Assembly (NCBI GenBank): GCA_017478485.1
Contig: JAFVDI010000021.1
Coordinates: 124,001-188,000, forward strand
Reading direction: 5' to 3'
Length of the DNA stretch: 64,000 nucleotides
Source of the DNA: Clostridiales bacterium
GTDB lineage: Bacteria; Bacillota; Clostridia; Saccharofermentanales; Saccharofermentanaceae
Shown: positions 17,802-27,188 of the stretch, piece by piece
How positions within the stretch are numbered: position 1 is the first letter of the stretch
Layout: every line of letters starts with the position of its first letter
Made by a program: the position numbers and the translations under genes
The notes under the pieces: model-generated
Seen by the model: the letters and a program-made list of their open reading frames with translations, nothing else
The model's database searches: none
What the model was told of the DNA's origin: nothing

Positions 17802-19340
17802 ATGGCAGAAGTTTTGCTTGAAATGAAAAGTATAACCAAAACTTTTCCGGGCGTTAAAGCACTCGACAATGTCAATTTGAAAGTTGAAAAGGGCGAGATA
17901 CATGCTCTGGTAGGTGAGAACGGCGCCGGAAAATCCACACTCATGAACGTACTCAGCGGTATCTATCCGTACGGTACTTATGATGGAGACATCATTTACA
18001 ACGGAGAAGTCTGCCAATTCCATAAGATTAAGGATTCCGAAAGCAAAGGAATAGTAATCATTCATCAGGAACTGGCTCTGGTCCCTTACATGACAATCGG
18101 CGAGAACATGTTCCTGGGAAATGAACGTGGTAAGAAATACAACATCGATTGGAATCTGACGTATTCCGAAGCTGACAAATACCTTAAGATGGTCGGTCTT
18201 ACCGATTCATCAAAGACACTGGTCAAGGACATCGGTACAGGTAAGCAGCAGCTGGTCGAGATCGCAAAGGCTCTCGCTAAAAACGCGAAGCTCCTCATGC
18301 TCGACGAGCCTACATCTTCACTCAACGAGACAGATTCAAGAGCTCTCCTTGACCTGATGCTTGAATTCAAGAAGAACGGTATGACGATGATCATCATCTC
18401 ACATAAGCTCAACGAAGTTGCTTATGTAGCTGACAAGATCACTATCGTCAGAGACGGTTCCACTATCGAGACTCTTGACTGCAAGAAAGACGATATATCC
18501 GAGGACCGTATCATCAAAGGCATGGTTGCCCGTGAAATGACAGACCGTTTCCCTAAGAGGAAAGATGTCAAGATCGGTGACATGATGATGGAGGTCAAAA
18601 ACTGGACCGTATATCATCCCGAATTTACCGAGCGTAAGGTCGTAGATGATGTTTCCATAAATGTCCGCAAGGGCGAAGTCGTAGGAATCTACGGACTTAT
18701 GGGTGCAGGCCGCACCGAGCTCGCAATGAGTATCTTCGGCAGATCATACGGTATCGGTATCACCGGAGAATTATTACTCAACGGCACACCGGTACATCTG
18801 ACAAGCCCGAAGAGCGCGATCGCTCACAAGATCGCATATGTTACTGAGGACAGAAAAGGCAACGGCCTTGTTCTGACCAATTCCATCAAGACAAATACAT
18901 CCCTGGCGAACCTTGATGCCATCAGCAAGAACAAGGTCATCGATCAGGATAAAGAATATGCGGTTGCCGTTGAGTACGTTAAGAAGCTCAGAACGAAGAC
19001 ACCTTCAGTAGAGCAGAACGTCGGAAATCTTTCAGGCGGTAACCAGCAAAAAGTACTGCTCTCCAAATGGATGTTTGCTGATCCGGATGTTCTCATCCTC
19101 GACGAGCCTACAAGAGGTATCGACGTTGGTGCGAAATACGAGATCTACTGCATCATCAATGATCTGGCAGCGGCCGGTAAATCAGTCATCCTGATCTCAT
19201 CCGAGCTTCCTGAGGTAATCGGAATGAGCGACCGTATCTACATTATGAATGCCGCCAAGATCGTCGGTGAAATGCCGGCATCAGAGGCAACACAAGAAAA
19301 CATCATGGCTTGCATAGTCAAGTCAGGAAGAGGAGAGTGA
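17802..19340 (+). CDS. Sugar ABC transporter ATPase with two nucleotide-binding domains (XylG/MglA/GguA type)
   Basis: 512 residues with two fused ATPase halves. Half one has GENGAGKST and [11 protein letters not shown]. Half two has a degenerate Walker A region ([10 protein letters not shown]), the [14 protein letters not shown] signature and [11 protein letters not shown], as is usual for CUT2 ATPases. The start at 17802 is chosen for its AGAGG site; an in-frame ATG at 17745 lies inside the upstream hairpin. It powers import through the two permeases that follow. Confidence 0.95.
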   Translation: MAEVLLEMKSITKTFPGVKALDNVNLKVEKGEIHALVGENGAGKSTLMNVLSGIYPYGTYDGDIIYNGEVCQFHKIKDSESKGIVIIHQELALVPYMTIGENMFLGNERGKKYNIDWNLTYSEADKYLKMVGLTDSSKTLVKDIGTGKQQLVEIAKALAKNAKLLMLDEPTSSLNETDSRALLDLMLEFKKNGMTMIIISHKLNEVAYVADKITIVRDGSTIETLDCKKDDISEDRIIKGMVAREMTDRFPKRKDVKIGDMMMEVKNWTVYHPEFTERKVVDDVSINVRKGEVVGIYGLMGAGRTELAMSIFGRSYGIGITGELLLNGTPVHLTSPKSAIAHKIAYVTEDRKGNGLVLTNSIKTNTSLANLDAISKNKVIDQDKEYAVAVEYVKKLRTKTPSVEQNVGNLSGGNQQKVLLSKWMFADPDVLILDEPTRGIDVGAKYEIYCIINDLAAAGKSVILISSELPEVIGMSDRIYIMNAAKIVGEMPASEATQENIMACIVKSGRGE

Positions 19341-19341
19341 C

Positions 19342-20619
19342 ATGGGATCAACCGGTAAATTAACAGGTGTTCTCAAAAAGTACACCATGTTGTTGGCTCT
19401 TGTTGTAGTCGTTATTTTCTTCTTTTTCGCTACAGACGGAGTAACACTTAATCCTAAGAATATTAACAATCTTATAGCTCAGAACGCTTATGTTTTCGTT
19501 CTCGCTACAGGTATGCTCCTTTGCATCCTGACCGGCGGCAACATCGACCTTGCTGTCGGTTCCGTTGTCTGCTTTGCAGGCGGTGTCGGTGCGGTAATGA
19601 TGGATAAGAACATCCCCTGGCCGGTAGCTACTGTAGTAATGCTTGTTATCGGTCTGCTGATAGGTATGTGGCAGGGATTCTGGATCGCTTACATCAAGGT
19701 TCCCCCGTTTATTGCGACACTCGCGGGAATGCTTGCCTTCCGAGGACTTTCCAACGTTGTAATGGGCGGTTATCAGTACACAGTAGATGATCATACATTC
19801 CTTAATGTTTTCGGCGGCGGAGCTGATTGCTACATTCCTGATTTTCTCAGGAATGAGGGTATAGTAACCGCGGTCGGCAAGACACTTAACGGATGGGGCA
19901 TACAGTTCCATGATGTTGAAGGAAACGTCGTTTCTCTTAACGAATATACTTTCAACTGGACATGTCTTTATGTCGGAATCCTTTTCGTGATCGGTTTCGT
20001 TATCTTTACCATCGTTAACCGCGGACTTCTTAAGAAGAACGGATATACTCTTGATCCGGTCATAGCGGTCATCATCAAGACTGTTCTGATCTGCGGAGTT
20101 GCATTGTGGATCGCTTTCAAGCTCGCTTCTTACAAGGGCATTCCCACAGCTCTTATCTGGATCATAGCTGTTCTCGCTATCTTCTCTTACATCACTAAGA
20201 AAACAACTCTCGGCCGTAACTTCTATGCTGTCGGCGGAAGTGAGAAGGCTACAAGGCTTTCAGGTATCAACACCAACAGAGTCATGTTCCTTGCTTACAC
20301 CCTGATGGGTTTCCTCGCAGGCTTCGCTGGTATCCTCAACATTGCAAGATACGTCGGCGCGCAGCCTACATACGGACAGGGTTATGAGATGGACGCTATC
20401 GCAGCTTGCTTCATCGGCGGAGCTTCCGCATACGGCGGAACAGGAACGATCGGAGGCGTTATCATAGGTGCTGCCCTGATGGGTGTCATCAACCAGGGCA
20501 TGAGCATCATGGGAACTTCTGCAAACATGCAGGTAGTCGTAAAAGGCCTTGTTCTCCTAATCGCGGTATTCTTCGATGTTATGTCGAAGGTGTTCAAGAA
20601 GGGAGGATCTAAAGCATGA
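19342..20619 (+). CDS. Sugar ABC transporter permease 1 (XylH/GguB type)
   Basis: 425 residues, about ten membrane helices. CUT2 permease motifs include CILTGGNIDLAVGS, KVPPFIATLAGMLAFRGL and a cytoplasmic coupling loop GRNFYAVGGSEKATRLSGI. A roughly 50-residue extracytoplasmic loop (about 145-200), with a short Cys-Tyr-rich stretch, is longer than in permease 2. It begins one base after the ATPase stop. It likely pairs with the next gene product as a heterodimer. Confidence 0.94.
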   Translation: MGSTGKLTGVLKKYTMLLALVVVVIFFFFATDGVTLNPKNINNLIAQNAYVFVLATGMLLCILTGGNIDLAVGSVVCFAGGVGAVMMDKNIPWPVATVVMLVIGLLIGMWQGFWIAYIKVPPFIATLAGMLAFRGLSNVVMGGYQYTVDDHTFLNVFGGGADCYIPDFLRNEGIVTAVGKTLNGWGIQFHDVEGNVVSLNEYTFNWTCLYVGILFVIGFVIFTIVNRGLLKKNGYTLDPVIAVIIKTVLICGVALWIAFKLASYKGIPTALIWIIAVLAIFSYITKKTTLGRNFYAVGGSEKATRLSGINTNRVMFLAYTLMGFLAGFAGILNIARYVGAQPTYGQGYEMDAIAACFIGGASAYGGTGTIGGVIIGAALMGVINQGMSIMGTSANMQVVVKGLVLLIAVFFDVMSKVFKKGGSKA

Positions 20620-21791
20620 AAAGCAATGATCTGAAATCAGTACTTAAGAAGAATACGATGACCATCGTACTTGTTCTGGTCTATATCTTCTTCATTATCA
20701 TGACAAACGGAAGGATCTTCACACCGGAGAACTTCAACAACCTTATAGCGCAGAATGCTTATGTATTCATTCTCGGCGTAGGTATGCTGATGTGCATGCT
20801 TACAGGCGGTAACATCGATCTGTCATGCGGTTCTTTCGTATGCGTCGTCGGTGCGATCGCAGGCGTTCTGTCCGTCATAAACAAAGTTAATACACCGCTG
20901 ACGCTTTTGTGTGTTTTCGGCATCGGCATCTTCTATGGCGTGGTTCTCGGCGGCATGATCGCATTCCTCAAAATACCTCCGTGGATTGCGACCCTCGCCG
21001 GATACCTCGCCTTCAGAGGACTTGGTACAGAGATCCTGACAACAACATCTACGACAAGTGCCATCACAAACTTCCCTCCGGCACTCCTGGCTATCTTCTC
21101 CGGTACGATCCTGAAGACCGACAGCGGTGTTGCCAACATTCCTTGTATCGTTGCTGGCGTTTTGGCTGTTGCAGGCGTTATCGTAATGAATATCACCGGC
21201 AGAAAGAATAAGCTTGAAAAGGGTTATGAAGTTGAACCTGGTTGGCTCTTTACTGCCAAGAACATTATCGAAGCGGCCGTTATCCTTCTCGTTATGGGAA
21301 TGCTCGCATTCGACGGCGGTATTCCGGTAGCTCTTATCTGGGTAGCGGTGATCATGGTCATCTATAACTTCGTCTGCGGAAAGACCACTATCGGAAGACA
21401 TTTCATGACGGTAGGCGGCAATGCTGAAACAGCAAGACTTTCCGGTATCAATAATAAGATCGTCATGTTCGGTGCATACCTCAATATGGCTGTTCTTACA
21501 GTAATAGCTTCACTGCTTGTCACAACGAGATTCCAGGCAGCTAACTCCACATCCGGTACGAACTTCGAGATGGATGCCATCTCAGCTTGTATCGTCGGCG
21601 GTGTTTCCGCTTACGGCGGAGCCGGAACAGTAATGGGAATGGTAATCGGTGCTACGCTCATCGGTGTCATCAACCTCGGTATGTCACTTATGGGTATCGA
21701 CCAGAACTGGCAGAAAGTCGTTAAGGGCGTCGTTCTTCTCGCAGCCGTAGTATTCGATATTCTTTCCAAGAAAGGAAACAAGAAACAGTAA
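20616..21791 (+). CDS. Sugar ABC transporter permease 2 (XylH/GguB type)
   Basis: 391 residues; start overlaps the permease 1 stop (ATGA). It shares the same motifs in the same order (MLTGGNIDLSCGS, KIPPWIATLAGYLAFRGL, GRHFMTVGGNAETARLSGI) and is clearly a tandem paralogue. CUT2 systems usually have a single permease gene whose product dimerises, so the pair suggests a heterodimeric channel. A strong terminator follows. Confidence 0.94.
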   Translation: MKSNDLKSVLKKNTMTIVLVLVYIFFIIMTNGRIFTPENFNNLIAQNAYVFILGVGMLMCMLTGGNIDLSCGSFVCVVGAIAGVLSVINKVNTPLTLLCVFGIGIFYGVVLGGMIAFLKIPPWIATLAGYLAFRGLGTEILTTTSTTSAITNFPPALLAIFSGTILKTDSGVANIPCIVAGVLAVAGVIVMNITGRKNKLEKGYEVEPGWLFTAKNIIEAAVILLVMGMLAFDGGIPVALIWVAVIMVIYNFVCGKTTIGRHFMTVGGNAETARLSGINNKIVMFGAYLNMAVLTVIASLLVTTRFQAANSTSGTNFEMDAISACIVGGVSAYGGAGTVMGMVIGATLIGVINLGMSLMGIDQNWQKVVKGVVLLAAVVFDILSKKGNKKQ

Positions 21792-21828
21792 TTATTTGCC
21801 TGCTCAGTAAAATAATTATTGCGATTGG

Positions 21829-21859
21829 CCGCCGCGGTAATTCCGCGGCGGTTTTCTTT
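21829..21859 (+). terminator. Intrinsic terminator of the sugar transport operon
   Basis: Stem CCGCCGCGG / CCGCGGCGG, loop TAATT, tail TTTTCTTTG. Confidence 0.95.
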
Positions 21860-21887
21860 GTCCTGTTGCCGCAGGTGAAAAGAAGTA

Positions 21888-21893
21888 TAAAAT
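21888..21893 (+). promoter_or_regulatory. -10 box placed six bases before a start codon (leaderless candidate)
   Basis: TAAAAT (part of TATAAAAT, 21886-21893) is followed by exactly six bases and then the ATG at 21900; no ribosome-binding site is present. Transcription would start at or next to the A of the ATG. Confidence 0.5.
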
Positions 21894-21899
21894 ATCCGT

Positions 21900-22907
21900 A
21901 TGCATGATAAAGCTTATGACAGTATCAGAATAAGAGTTCATGTTTTTGCGGCCGTTTTGATCGCATCTTGCATGCTCATCTCATCATGCTCTTCTGTTTC
22001 AGGCGTGAAATCTCAGGTAAAGAGCAGCATTGATTATTCCCAGGCGGGAATGTGGGCCTGCTTTAATGATGACGGAGGCAGCCCGAAAGATGCTGACTGT
22101 TTTGTCGTCAGTCCCACTGTCTATGCCGCAAACGGCAGGAATAAGAACATGAATGTTAAAGATCCGTCTGTAAAGCGTGTTTTTCTCAGCGGCATCTCTG
22201 AACAAAAAGAGCTCTGCTCAGATCTCTGTGCGGTCTATTCGCCGTTTTACAGCCAGGCAGCGATCGAAGTTTACAGCATGAATGAGACGGAAGCTTCCAA
22301 GTATTTTGACATCGCTTATGCAGATGTCGAGAAAGCTTTTCTTTATTACATTAAGAACTGCAATCACGGCAGGCCGCTCGTTCTGGCGGGGTTTTCGCAG
22401 GGCGGTGATATGTGCATCAGGCTTTTGAAAGACCACGGCAATGATCCTGCCGTAAAGAAGGTCCTCGTTGCATGCTATGCGATCGGCTGGCGCCTTACTG
22501 ATGAAGACATTTCAAAGTATCCGCATCTGAAACCTGCTCAGGGCGAGAGCGATACGGGTGTTATCATCTGCTACGACTGTGAGTCTGAGGAAGTTAAGAG
22601 TTCACTTGTTGTTCCTGAAGGAATGAAGAGCAGATCGATCAATCCGCTTAACTGGAAGACGGATCCTACACCTGCTGACAAGTCACTTAATAAGGGCTCT
22701 TTGCTGTTAGACGGCACCATGGAAAAGAACCTGACCGGGTGTTATATCGATCCTGTCAGAGGGACTCTCAAGGTAACGGATGTGACTGAGAACGGCTATC
22801 AGCCCGGGCCGTCATGCTTTAAGAGCGGCGAATACCATATTTACGACATAAGGTTCTTCTTCCAAAACCTCAAAGAGAATGTGGCGGTAAGACTGAAAGC
22901 TTTTTAA
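21900..22907 (+). CDS. DUF3089 alpha/beta-hydrolase-like lipoprotein
   Basis: 335 residues. A long hydrophobic signal ends in the lipobox ISSC (Cys30). The domain matches DUF3089: DADCFVVSPTVYA, VYSPFYSQAA, and the nucleophile elbow LVLAGFSQGGDMCIRLL, whose Ser would be the catalytic nucleophile. Likely an extracytoplasmic esterase or lipase-like enzyme; substrate unknown. The start codon lacks a Shine-Dalgarno. The PHP gene follows after 13 bases, so the two are probably co-transcribed. Confidence 0.85.
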   Translation: MHDKAYDSIRIRVHVFAAVLIASCMLISSCSSVSGVKSQVKSSIDYSQAGMWACFNDDGGSPKDADCFVVSPTVYAANGRNKNMNVKDPSVKRVFLSGISEQKELCSDLCAVYSPFYSQAAIEVYSMNETEASKYFDIAYADVEKAFLYYIKNCNHGRPLVLAGFSQGGDMCIRLLKDHGNDPAVKKVLVACYAIGWRLTDEDISKYPHLKPAQGESDTGVIICYDCESEEVKSSLVVPEGMKSRSINPLNWKTDPTPADKSLNKGSLLLDGTMEKNLTGCYIDPVRGTLKVTDVTENGYQPGPSCFKSGEYHIYDIRFFFQNLKENVAVRLKAF

Positions 22908-22920
22908 TCGGAGGCAATAT

Positions 22921-23796
22921 ATGTTTGAAAATGAAGGAAGATGGTTCAGAGGAAACCTTCATATGCATACAACGGAGTCTGACGGCAATCTCGATCCCGC
23001 CAGCGCGCGTGAGGAATACCGGAAGGCCGGTTATGACTTCATAGCGGTTACCGATCACTGGAAAATGAGTGAGAACGTCCCTTCAAAGGACGGAAGCATG
23101 CTCGAGATCTCGGGCGTGGAATACGATACGGGTGACATGGTCCATTCCAAAGTCTTTCATATACTCGGCATCGGCATGGACAGACCTGCGTTTGACAAGG
23201 TCGACCACACGATACCTCCACAGAAGATCATTGACGCCATAAATGAAGCAGGCGGTATCGCGATACTGGCTCACCCTGCGTGGTCGATAATGAATCCCGA
23301 TGACATTTCCAAGTGCAAGGGGATAGCGGGTGCAGAGATCTTTAATACTGTTTCCGGCGTGGACTTTTTCAACGGAAGGCGTTCAGATGCATCTCATTAT
23401 TTCGATATCTGGGCAGACAACGGCTACATGGTAAGGCCGTTTGCTTCAGATGACTGCCATATGTATAAAGGTGAGCAGACACAGAACTACATTATGGTCA
23501 AGGCAGCTGAACTGACCCGTGAAGCGATAATTGCGGCAATAAAGAACGGGGATTTTTACGCAAGCCAGGGCCCTGAGTTTGTTGCGATCAGACGTGCCGG
23601 TGACATGATCGCCGTAGAGTGCAGGGGAGCGTCCAAGATACTTTTCCTCTCTAATTGTGTATGGGATTCACAGAGGGTACAGGATGCGAGGAACGGTTTT
23701 GCCAGATACAGGTTCACCTGTGTTGACAAATATGTCAGGGTAGAGCTGATCTCGGAAGACGGCAAGATGGCATGGAGTGCGCCGATCGTCAGGTAA
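22921..23796 (+). CDS. PHP-domain metal-dependent phosphoesterase
   Basis: 291 residues. Metal ligands of the PHP fold are visible: GNLHMHTTESDG (HxH and downstream Asp), VTDHW, ILAHPAW and the late SDDCH. The family includes TrpH/RNase AM-like 5'-3' exonucleases and 3',5'-nucleotide phosphatases, plus histidinol phosphatases. The exact substrate is not readable. A GGAGG site sits before the ATG. Pairing with a secreted DUF3089 hydrolase gives no clear pathway. Confidence 0.88.
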   Translation: MFENEGRWFRGNLHMHTTESDGNLDPASAREEYRKAGYDFIAVTDHWKMSENVPSKDGSMLEISGVEYDTGDMVHSKVFHILGIGMDRPAFDKVDHTIPPQKIIDAINEAGGIAILAHPAWSIMNPDDISKCKGIAGAEIFNTVSGVDFFNGRRSDASHYFDIWADNGYMVRPFASDDCHMYKGEQTQNYIMVKAAELTREAIIAAIKNGDFYASQGPEFVAIRRAGDMIAVECRGASKILFLSNCVWDSQRVQDARNGFARYRFTCVDKYVRVELISEDGKMAWSAPIVR

Positions 23797-23827
23797 ATAT
23801 TTCCGTTCATATTCAAATAATAAAAGG

Positions 23828-23861
23828 AAAAGGGGCCCGCGGAAGATCCGTGAGCCCCTTT
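23828..23861. terminator. Shared bidirectional terminator between PHP and prepilin genes
   Basis: Stem with AAAGGGGC / GCCCCTTT outer arms and an inner CGGA/TCCG helix. It lies between the converging ends of the PHP gene and the prepilin gene. Confidence 0.8.
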
Positions 23862-23880
23862 CAGATGGATTTTTCTCAGA

Positions 23881-24084
23881 TCAAGAAAGTGCGGAGTCGA
23901 TCTGGCTTACAACTACCGAGATAGAGCTGTTGTGCTTTGTAGCTGAAGAAGCAGCTGCACGTGCTCTTTCAAGATAAGTTCCGATACCCATTACAAGAAC
24001 TGCTGCGAGGATAACAATTATAGCTATAACGAGGACCATTTCTACCAAAGTAAAACCTTTACGTGACTTATTGAGCTTTTTCAT
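23881..24084 (-). CDS. Type IV prepilin-like protein, very short
   Basis: 67 residues. KGFTLVEMVLVIAIIVILAAV is the class III prepilin signal and hydrophobic stem, with the Gly-Phe cleavage site and Glu+5. Only about 35 residues follow the stem, so a normal pilin globular head is missing. Shine-Dalgarno AGGAGG is perfect. No prepilin peptidase, assembly ATPase or platform gene is nearby, so it must rely on machinery elsewhere. It has its own extended -10 (TGTTATAAC, -10 at 24131-24126) and terminator. Confidence 0.88.
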   Translation of the reverse strand: MKKLNKSRKGFTLVEMVLVIAIIVILAAVLVMGIGTYLERARAAASSATKHNSSISVVVSQIDSALS

Positions 24085-24125
24085 AATCTACCTCCTGATG
24101 TAGTTTATTAACTCTTACGAAATAG

Positions 24126-24134
24126 TTATAACAC
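24126..24134 (-). promoter_or_regulatory. Extended -10 promoter of the prepilin gene
   Basis: Minus strand TGTTATAAC, about 42 bases before the ATG; no good -35. Confidence 0.55.
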
Positions 24135-24231
24135 AATTAGTTCACAAAGTCTTCACATTTGAGAACAAAATTTGAAAATATACAAATTGCACAACCGCCC
24201 TGCGCTTCGGTTGAATAAAATACATAAAAAT

Positions 24232-24257
24232 GGGCTGATAAATTGCTTTATCAGCCC
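24232..24257 (-). terminator. Orphan intrinsic terminator, minus strand
   Basis: Perfect 11-bp stem (GGGCTGATAAA / TTTATCAGCCC) with a 4-base loop. On the minus strand it is followed by ATTTTTATGTATTTTATT, so it should terminate leftward transcription. No protein gene lies upstream of it on that strand for at least several hundred bases, and the prepilin promoter lies downstream. A small RNA ending here is the simplest explanation. Confidence 0.65.
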
Positions 24258-24532
24258 TTACACAAAGGAAAGTTTTTGAATGGGATTACGATTTGAGACT
24301 ATAATTCCTGTCCAAATCGTTTACAATTTGTTTATTTTTCCTGCAGCATCACGTCCTTTCTAAATGTGATGTCTTAACTATATCGTTCACAATTGATCTG
24401 AACTTGTGAATCTGACGGCAAAAATGCGTGAAAATATGGGCATGCATAATTTAATTAATTAAAAATATAACTTTGGTAATATGCATCATTAGTGATAGTC
24501 TTGTATGTATTGATCTAAGGAGGGGTGGTCTG

Positions 24533-26029
24533 ATGAAAAAGGTGATCATCGTTGGCGGCGGAATCTCAGGACTTACCGCAGGTATCGTTCTGCAGAAGTC
24601 CGGATTTGAAACGCACATTTATGAGAAGAATCCTGTCGGAGGAGGAGAACTTACCGGCTGGAAGCGCGAAGGCGTCTATATTGATAACTGCATTGACTGG
24701 CTTACCAACAGCAAGGCTGACGGCAGTGAGATGTACGAACTCTGGAAAGATATCAGAATGCTCGGGGATGACATAAAGATGTGTCCCAAGGACAAATTCT
24801 TCTCATATACGGCTGACGGAAAGACTGTTACTTTCTGGCGCGATCTTGAGAAAACGAAGAAGGAGATGCTCGAGATATCTCCTGAAGATAAGGATAATAT
24901 CGAGAAATTCATTAATACCGTAAAGATAGGTGAAGTGTTCACGGTTCCGGCAAACAAGCCGATGGACAAATTCGGTCCCAGGGAACTCAAAAAGTTCATG
25001 CCTTTCCTTAAGGGCATGGGTGCCATAAGAAAGGCATATGCCGGCATGAGCCTTCAGGATCTTGCGGATTCATTCAAGAGCCCTGTATTGGGCAAAGCTT
25101 TCACAATGATGCATCCGGCCGACACGCAGGCATTTTCGTTCATAGTTTCATATGCGACTATCACTTCCGGAAGCGGAGACATCCCGGTCGGAGGTTCCCT
25201 TGCTGCTGCAATGAGGATCTGTGACAGATATAAGGAGGTCGGCGGAAACCTTCATCTGAACAGCCCTGCAAAGAAAGTTGTTATTTCCGGCAATAAGGCT
25301 TCAGGCGTTCTTCTTGAGGACGGTACAGAGATAAATGCTGACTATGTTATCGTTGCAACCGATGCAAATCACGCATTCACCAAGCTTCTTCCGGCTGAAT
25401 ACATGCCTAAGAAGATGAAGGCTGTTTTCGATGCCAAAGAACACTATTCAACATTCTCGAAATTCCATGCCATCTATCTTATCGACGGAAAGGCAGGCAT
25501 TCCTGAGGATACGAGTTTCTGGAAGTGCGACGGTCCCATGATCGGCCGTACGAAAGTCAATGCACTCGGAACGCTTTGTTACGACTACGATCCCGAGACA
25601 TATCCCACAGAAGACAAGACTCTCATCCAGGTAAAAGTAATCCAGTATCTTGATGATTGCAAAGAGTGGATCGAACTCGCTGCAAAAGACAACTCCGCAT
25701 ATGAGGCAAGACGCAAGGAATATGCAGACCTCCTCATGGCTGAGATCGTTAAGCGTTATCCTGAAGCTGAAGGCAAGATCCGCTGCATCGACACATGGAC
25801 TCCTGCGACATACGCTTCACGCTGCAATTCCTATAACGGCGCATATATGTCATTTGTCGCTGACAAGAATTCAAAGACCGTTACCACCCCCGGCATTATC
25901 AAACAGCTTAAGAATGTATTCATAGCAGGGCAGTGGAACATGGGATCAGGCGGACTTCCGCCGGCAACGGTACAGGGCAAATTCGCTGCATGGCGAATCT
26001 GCAAAAAGGAAGGCGTACCCTGCAAGTAA
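24533..26029 (+). CDS. FAD-dependent NAD(P)/phytoene-desaturase-like oxidoreductase
   Basis: 498 residues from the ATG with AAGGAGGGG directly upstream (an in-frame ATG at 24473 has no such site). The N-terminal dinucleotide-binding motif is VIIVGGGISGLTAGIVL ... IYEKN. The C-terminal FAD signature is VFIAGQWNMGSGGLPPATVQ. The overall layout is that of phytoene desaturase/amine-oxidase-like proteins common in gut anaerobes. No carotenoid genes are nearby, so the substrate is unknown. The GNAT gene follows after 9 bases. Confidence 0.9.
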   Translation: MKKVIIVGGGISGLTAGIVLQKSGFETHIYEKNPVGGGELTGWKREGVYIDNCIDWLTNSKADGSEMYELWKDIRMLGDDIKMCPKDKFFSYTADGKTVTFWRDLEKTKKEMLEISPEDKDNIEKFINTVKIGEVFTVPANKPMDKFGPRELKKFMPFLKGMGAIRKAYAGMSLQDLADSFKSPVLGKAFTMMHPADTQAFSFIVSYATITSGSGDIPVGGSLAAAMRICDRYKEVGGNLHLNSPAKKVVISGNKASGVLLEDGTEINADYVIVATDANHAFTKLLPAEYMPKKMKAVFDAKEHYSTFSKFHAIYLIDGKAGIPEDTSFWKCDGPMIGRTKVNALGTLCYDYDPETYPTEDKTLIQVKVIQYLDDCKEWIELAAKDNSAYEARRKEYADLLMAEIVKRYPEAEGKIRCIDTWTPATYASRCNSYNGAYMSFVADKNSKTVTTPGIIKQLKNVFIAGQWNMGSGGLPPATVQGKFAAWRICKKEGVPCK

Positions 26030-26038
26030 ACTTAAGAT

Positions 26039-26533
26039 ATGGAAACAGTATTCGAATCAGAAAGAATATTATTCGTTAAGCCCACGCTTGATCTTGTTCC
26101 TGATTATCTCGAGATGGTCAATGACATCGAACGCGTAGCCCGATTCATCGGTGACAGGAGAGAACCTTATACCGAAGAGGAAGAGATCGCGTATATGAAG
26201 GAAAAGATCGACGGCGGCGCAACGATGTACTCCATGATCGAGAAGGCTACCGGAAAGTTTATCGGCAATGCCGAGTTCTTTAACCGTGTATATAAAGAAG
26301 CTGAGTGGGGCATTGTCCTTACAGCCTCCATGCAGGACAAAGGCTTTGGAAAAGAATCGCTTCTCCGCATGATTGACTACGGGTTTAACGACCTCGGCCT
26401 GGAAAGGATATATCTGGCAGTTTATGCAGACAATGCCCGTGCTTATCACGTATATGAGAAGTGCGGCTTTAAAGAGTATGACCGTAATGATGTTGATGTC
26501 TTTATGGAAATACTGAAAAATAAACAACACTAA
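26039..26533 (+). CDS. GNAT N-acetyltransferase, RimJ/RimL type
   Basis: 164 residues, full-length GNAT domain. The acetyl-CoA-binding region is SMQDKGFGKESLLRMIDYGF, followed by LERIYLAVYADNARAYHVYEKCGF. The acceptor could be a protein N-terminus or a small molecule. It begins 9 bases after the oxidoreductase stop with only a weak ribosome-binding site, so it probably depends on that transcript. Confidence 0.9.
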   Translation: METVFESERILFVKPTLDLVPDYLEMVNDIERVARFIGDRREPYTEEEEIAYMKEKIDGGATMYSMIEKATGKFIGNAEFFNRVYKEAEWGIVLTASMQDKGFGKESLLRMIDYGFNDLGLERIYLAVYADNARAYHVYEKCGFKEYDRNDVDVFMEILKNKQH

Positions 26534-26642
26534 AGGTTTATTCTGTTGATTAATATACACCGGCAACGCGGTTTGTTTATTGTTTGAGATTTACCGTAAT
26601 GCTTAAATTAGTCTATGAATCATCCTTTGCAAAGGAGATCAC

Positions 26643-27188
26643 ATGAAAGCACTGGTCATCAACTGCAGTCCGGTCAGGACAGGTGCCACAGCCGGGATCG
26701 TTGACATTATTTGTTCAGAGCTCAGAACAAGATATGACACGAAAAGCATATGCATTGATGACTACAGTTTCTCTTTCTGCAAAGGCTGCCGGTCATGCCA
26801 CAAGACCGCGAAGTGCGTTATGTCTGACGCTCCGGTTATCAGAGAGATCATGAACGAATTCGATCTTGCTGATATCATCGTCTCTGTCGCGCCTTCATAT
26901 TGGGCAGATATTCCCGGCCAGTTCAAAGCATTCATAGACCGAGTCACTCCCTGGTGCAATACCCACGAGCCTCACGCTTGCCTCAAGCCCGGGAAGAAAG
27001 GCTATGCGGTTGCTTTGAGAACCGGCCCGAATATGCCTGAATGTGAGAAGATCATCGGCAGTATCGAACACTTCTACGGCCATCTCGAGATCGAATGCTC
27101 AGGACATCTCGGCCTTACTTCCGTTGAATACAAGACGGATGTCGAACCCCGCAGAACCGAGATCATCGGGTTCTGCAAGGGAATCTGA
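26643..27188 (+). CDS. Iron-sulfur flavoprotein / NADPH-dependent FMN reductase family
   Basis: 181 residues with a flavodoxin-like fold (VINCSPVRTGATAGI phosphate-binding start, APSYWADIPGQFKAFIDR). Cys46, Cys49, Cys52 and Cys58 form CX2CX2CX5C, the cluster motif of archaeal and clostridial iron-sulfur flavoproteins. It probably carries FMN and a 4Fe-4S cluster and shuttles electrons. Shine-Dalgarno AAAGGAG. It converges on the ABC-F gene with no gap (27188/27189). Confidence 0.87.
   Translation: MKALVINCSPVRTGATAGIVDIICSELRTRYDTKSICIDDYSFSFCKGCRSCHKTAKCVMSDAPVIREIMNEFDLADIIVSVAPSYWADIPGQFKAFIDRVTPWCNTHEPHACLKPGKKGYAVALRTGPNMPECEKIIGSIEHFYGHLEIECSGHLGLTSVEYKTDVEPRRTEIIGFCKGI

Larger units (their letters stand above)
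24085..24532. other. Gene-free 448-base region between prepilin and FAD oxidoreductase
   Basis: A/T-rich. It holds the prepilin promoter, a short hairpin (CAACCG / CGGTTG, about 24191-24213), an orphan minus-strand terminator (24232-24257) and an A/T palindrome (TTTAATTAATTAAA, about 24449-24462) ahead of the oxidoreductase gene. On the minus strand, AAAGGACGTG precedes a five-codon ORF (MLQEK) near 24350. No larger ORF is convincing. Confidence 0.6.
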
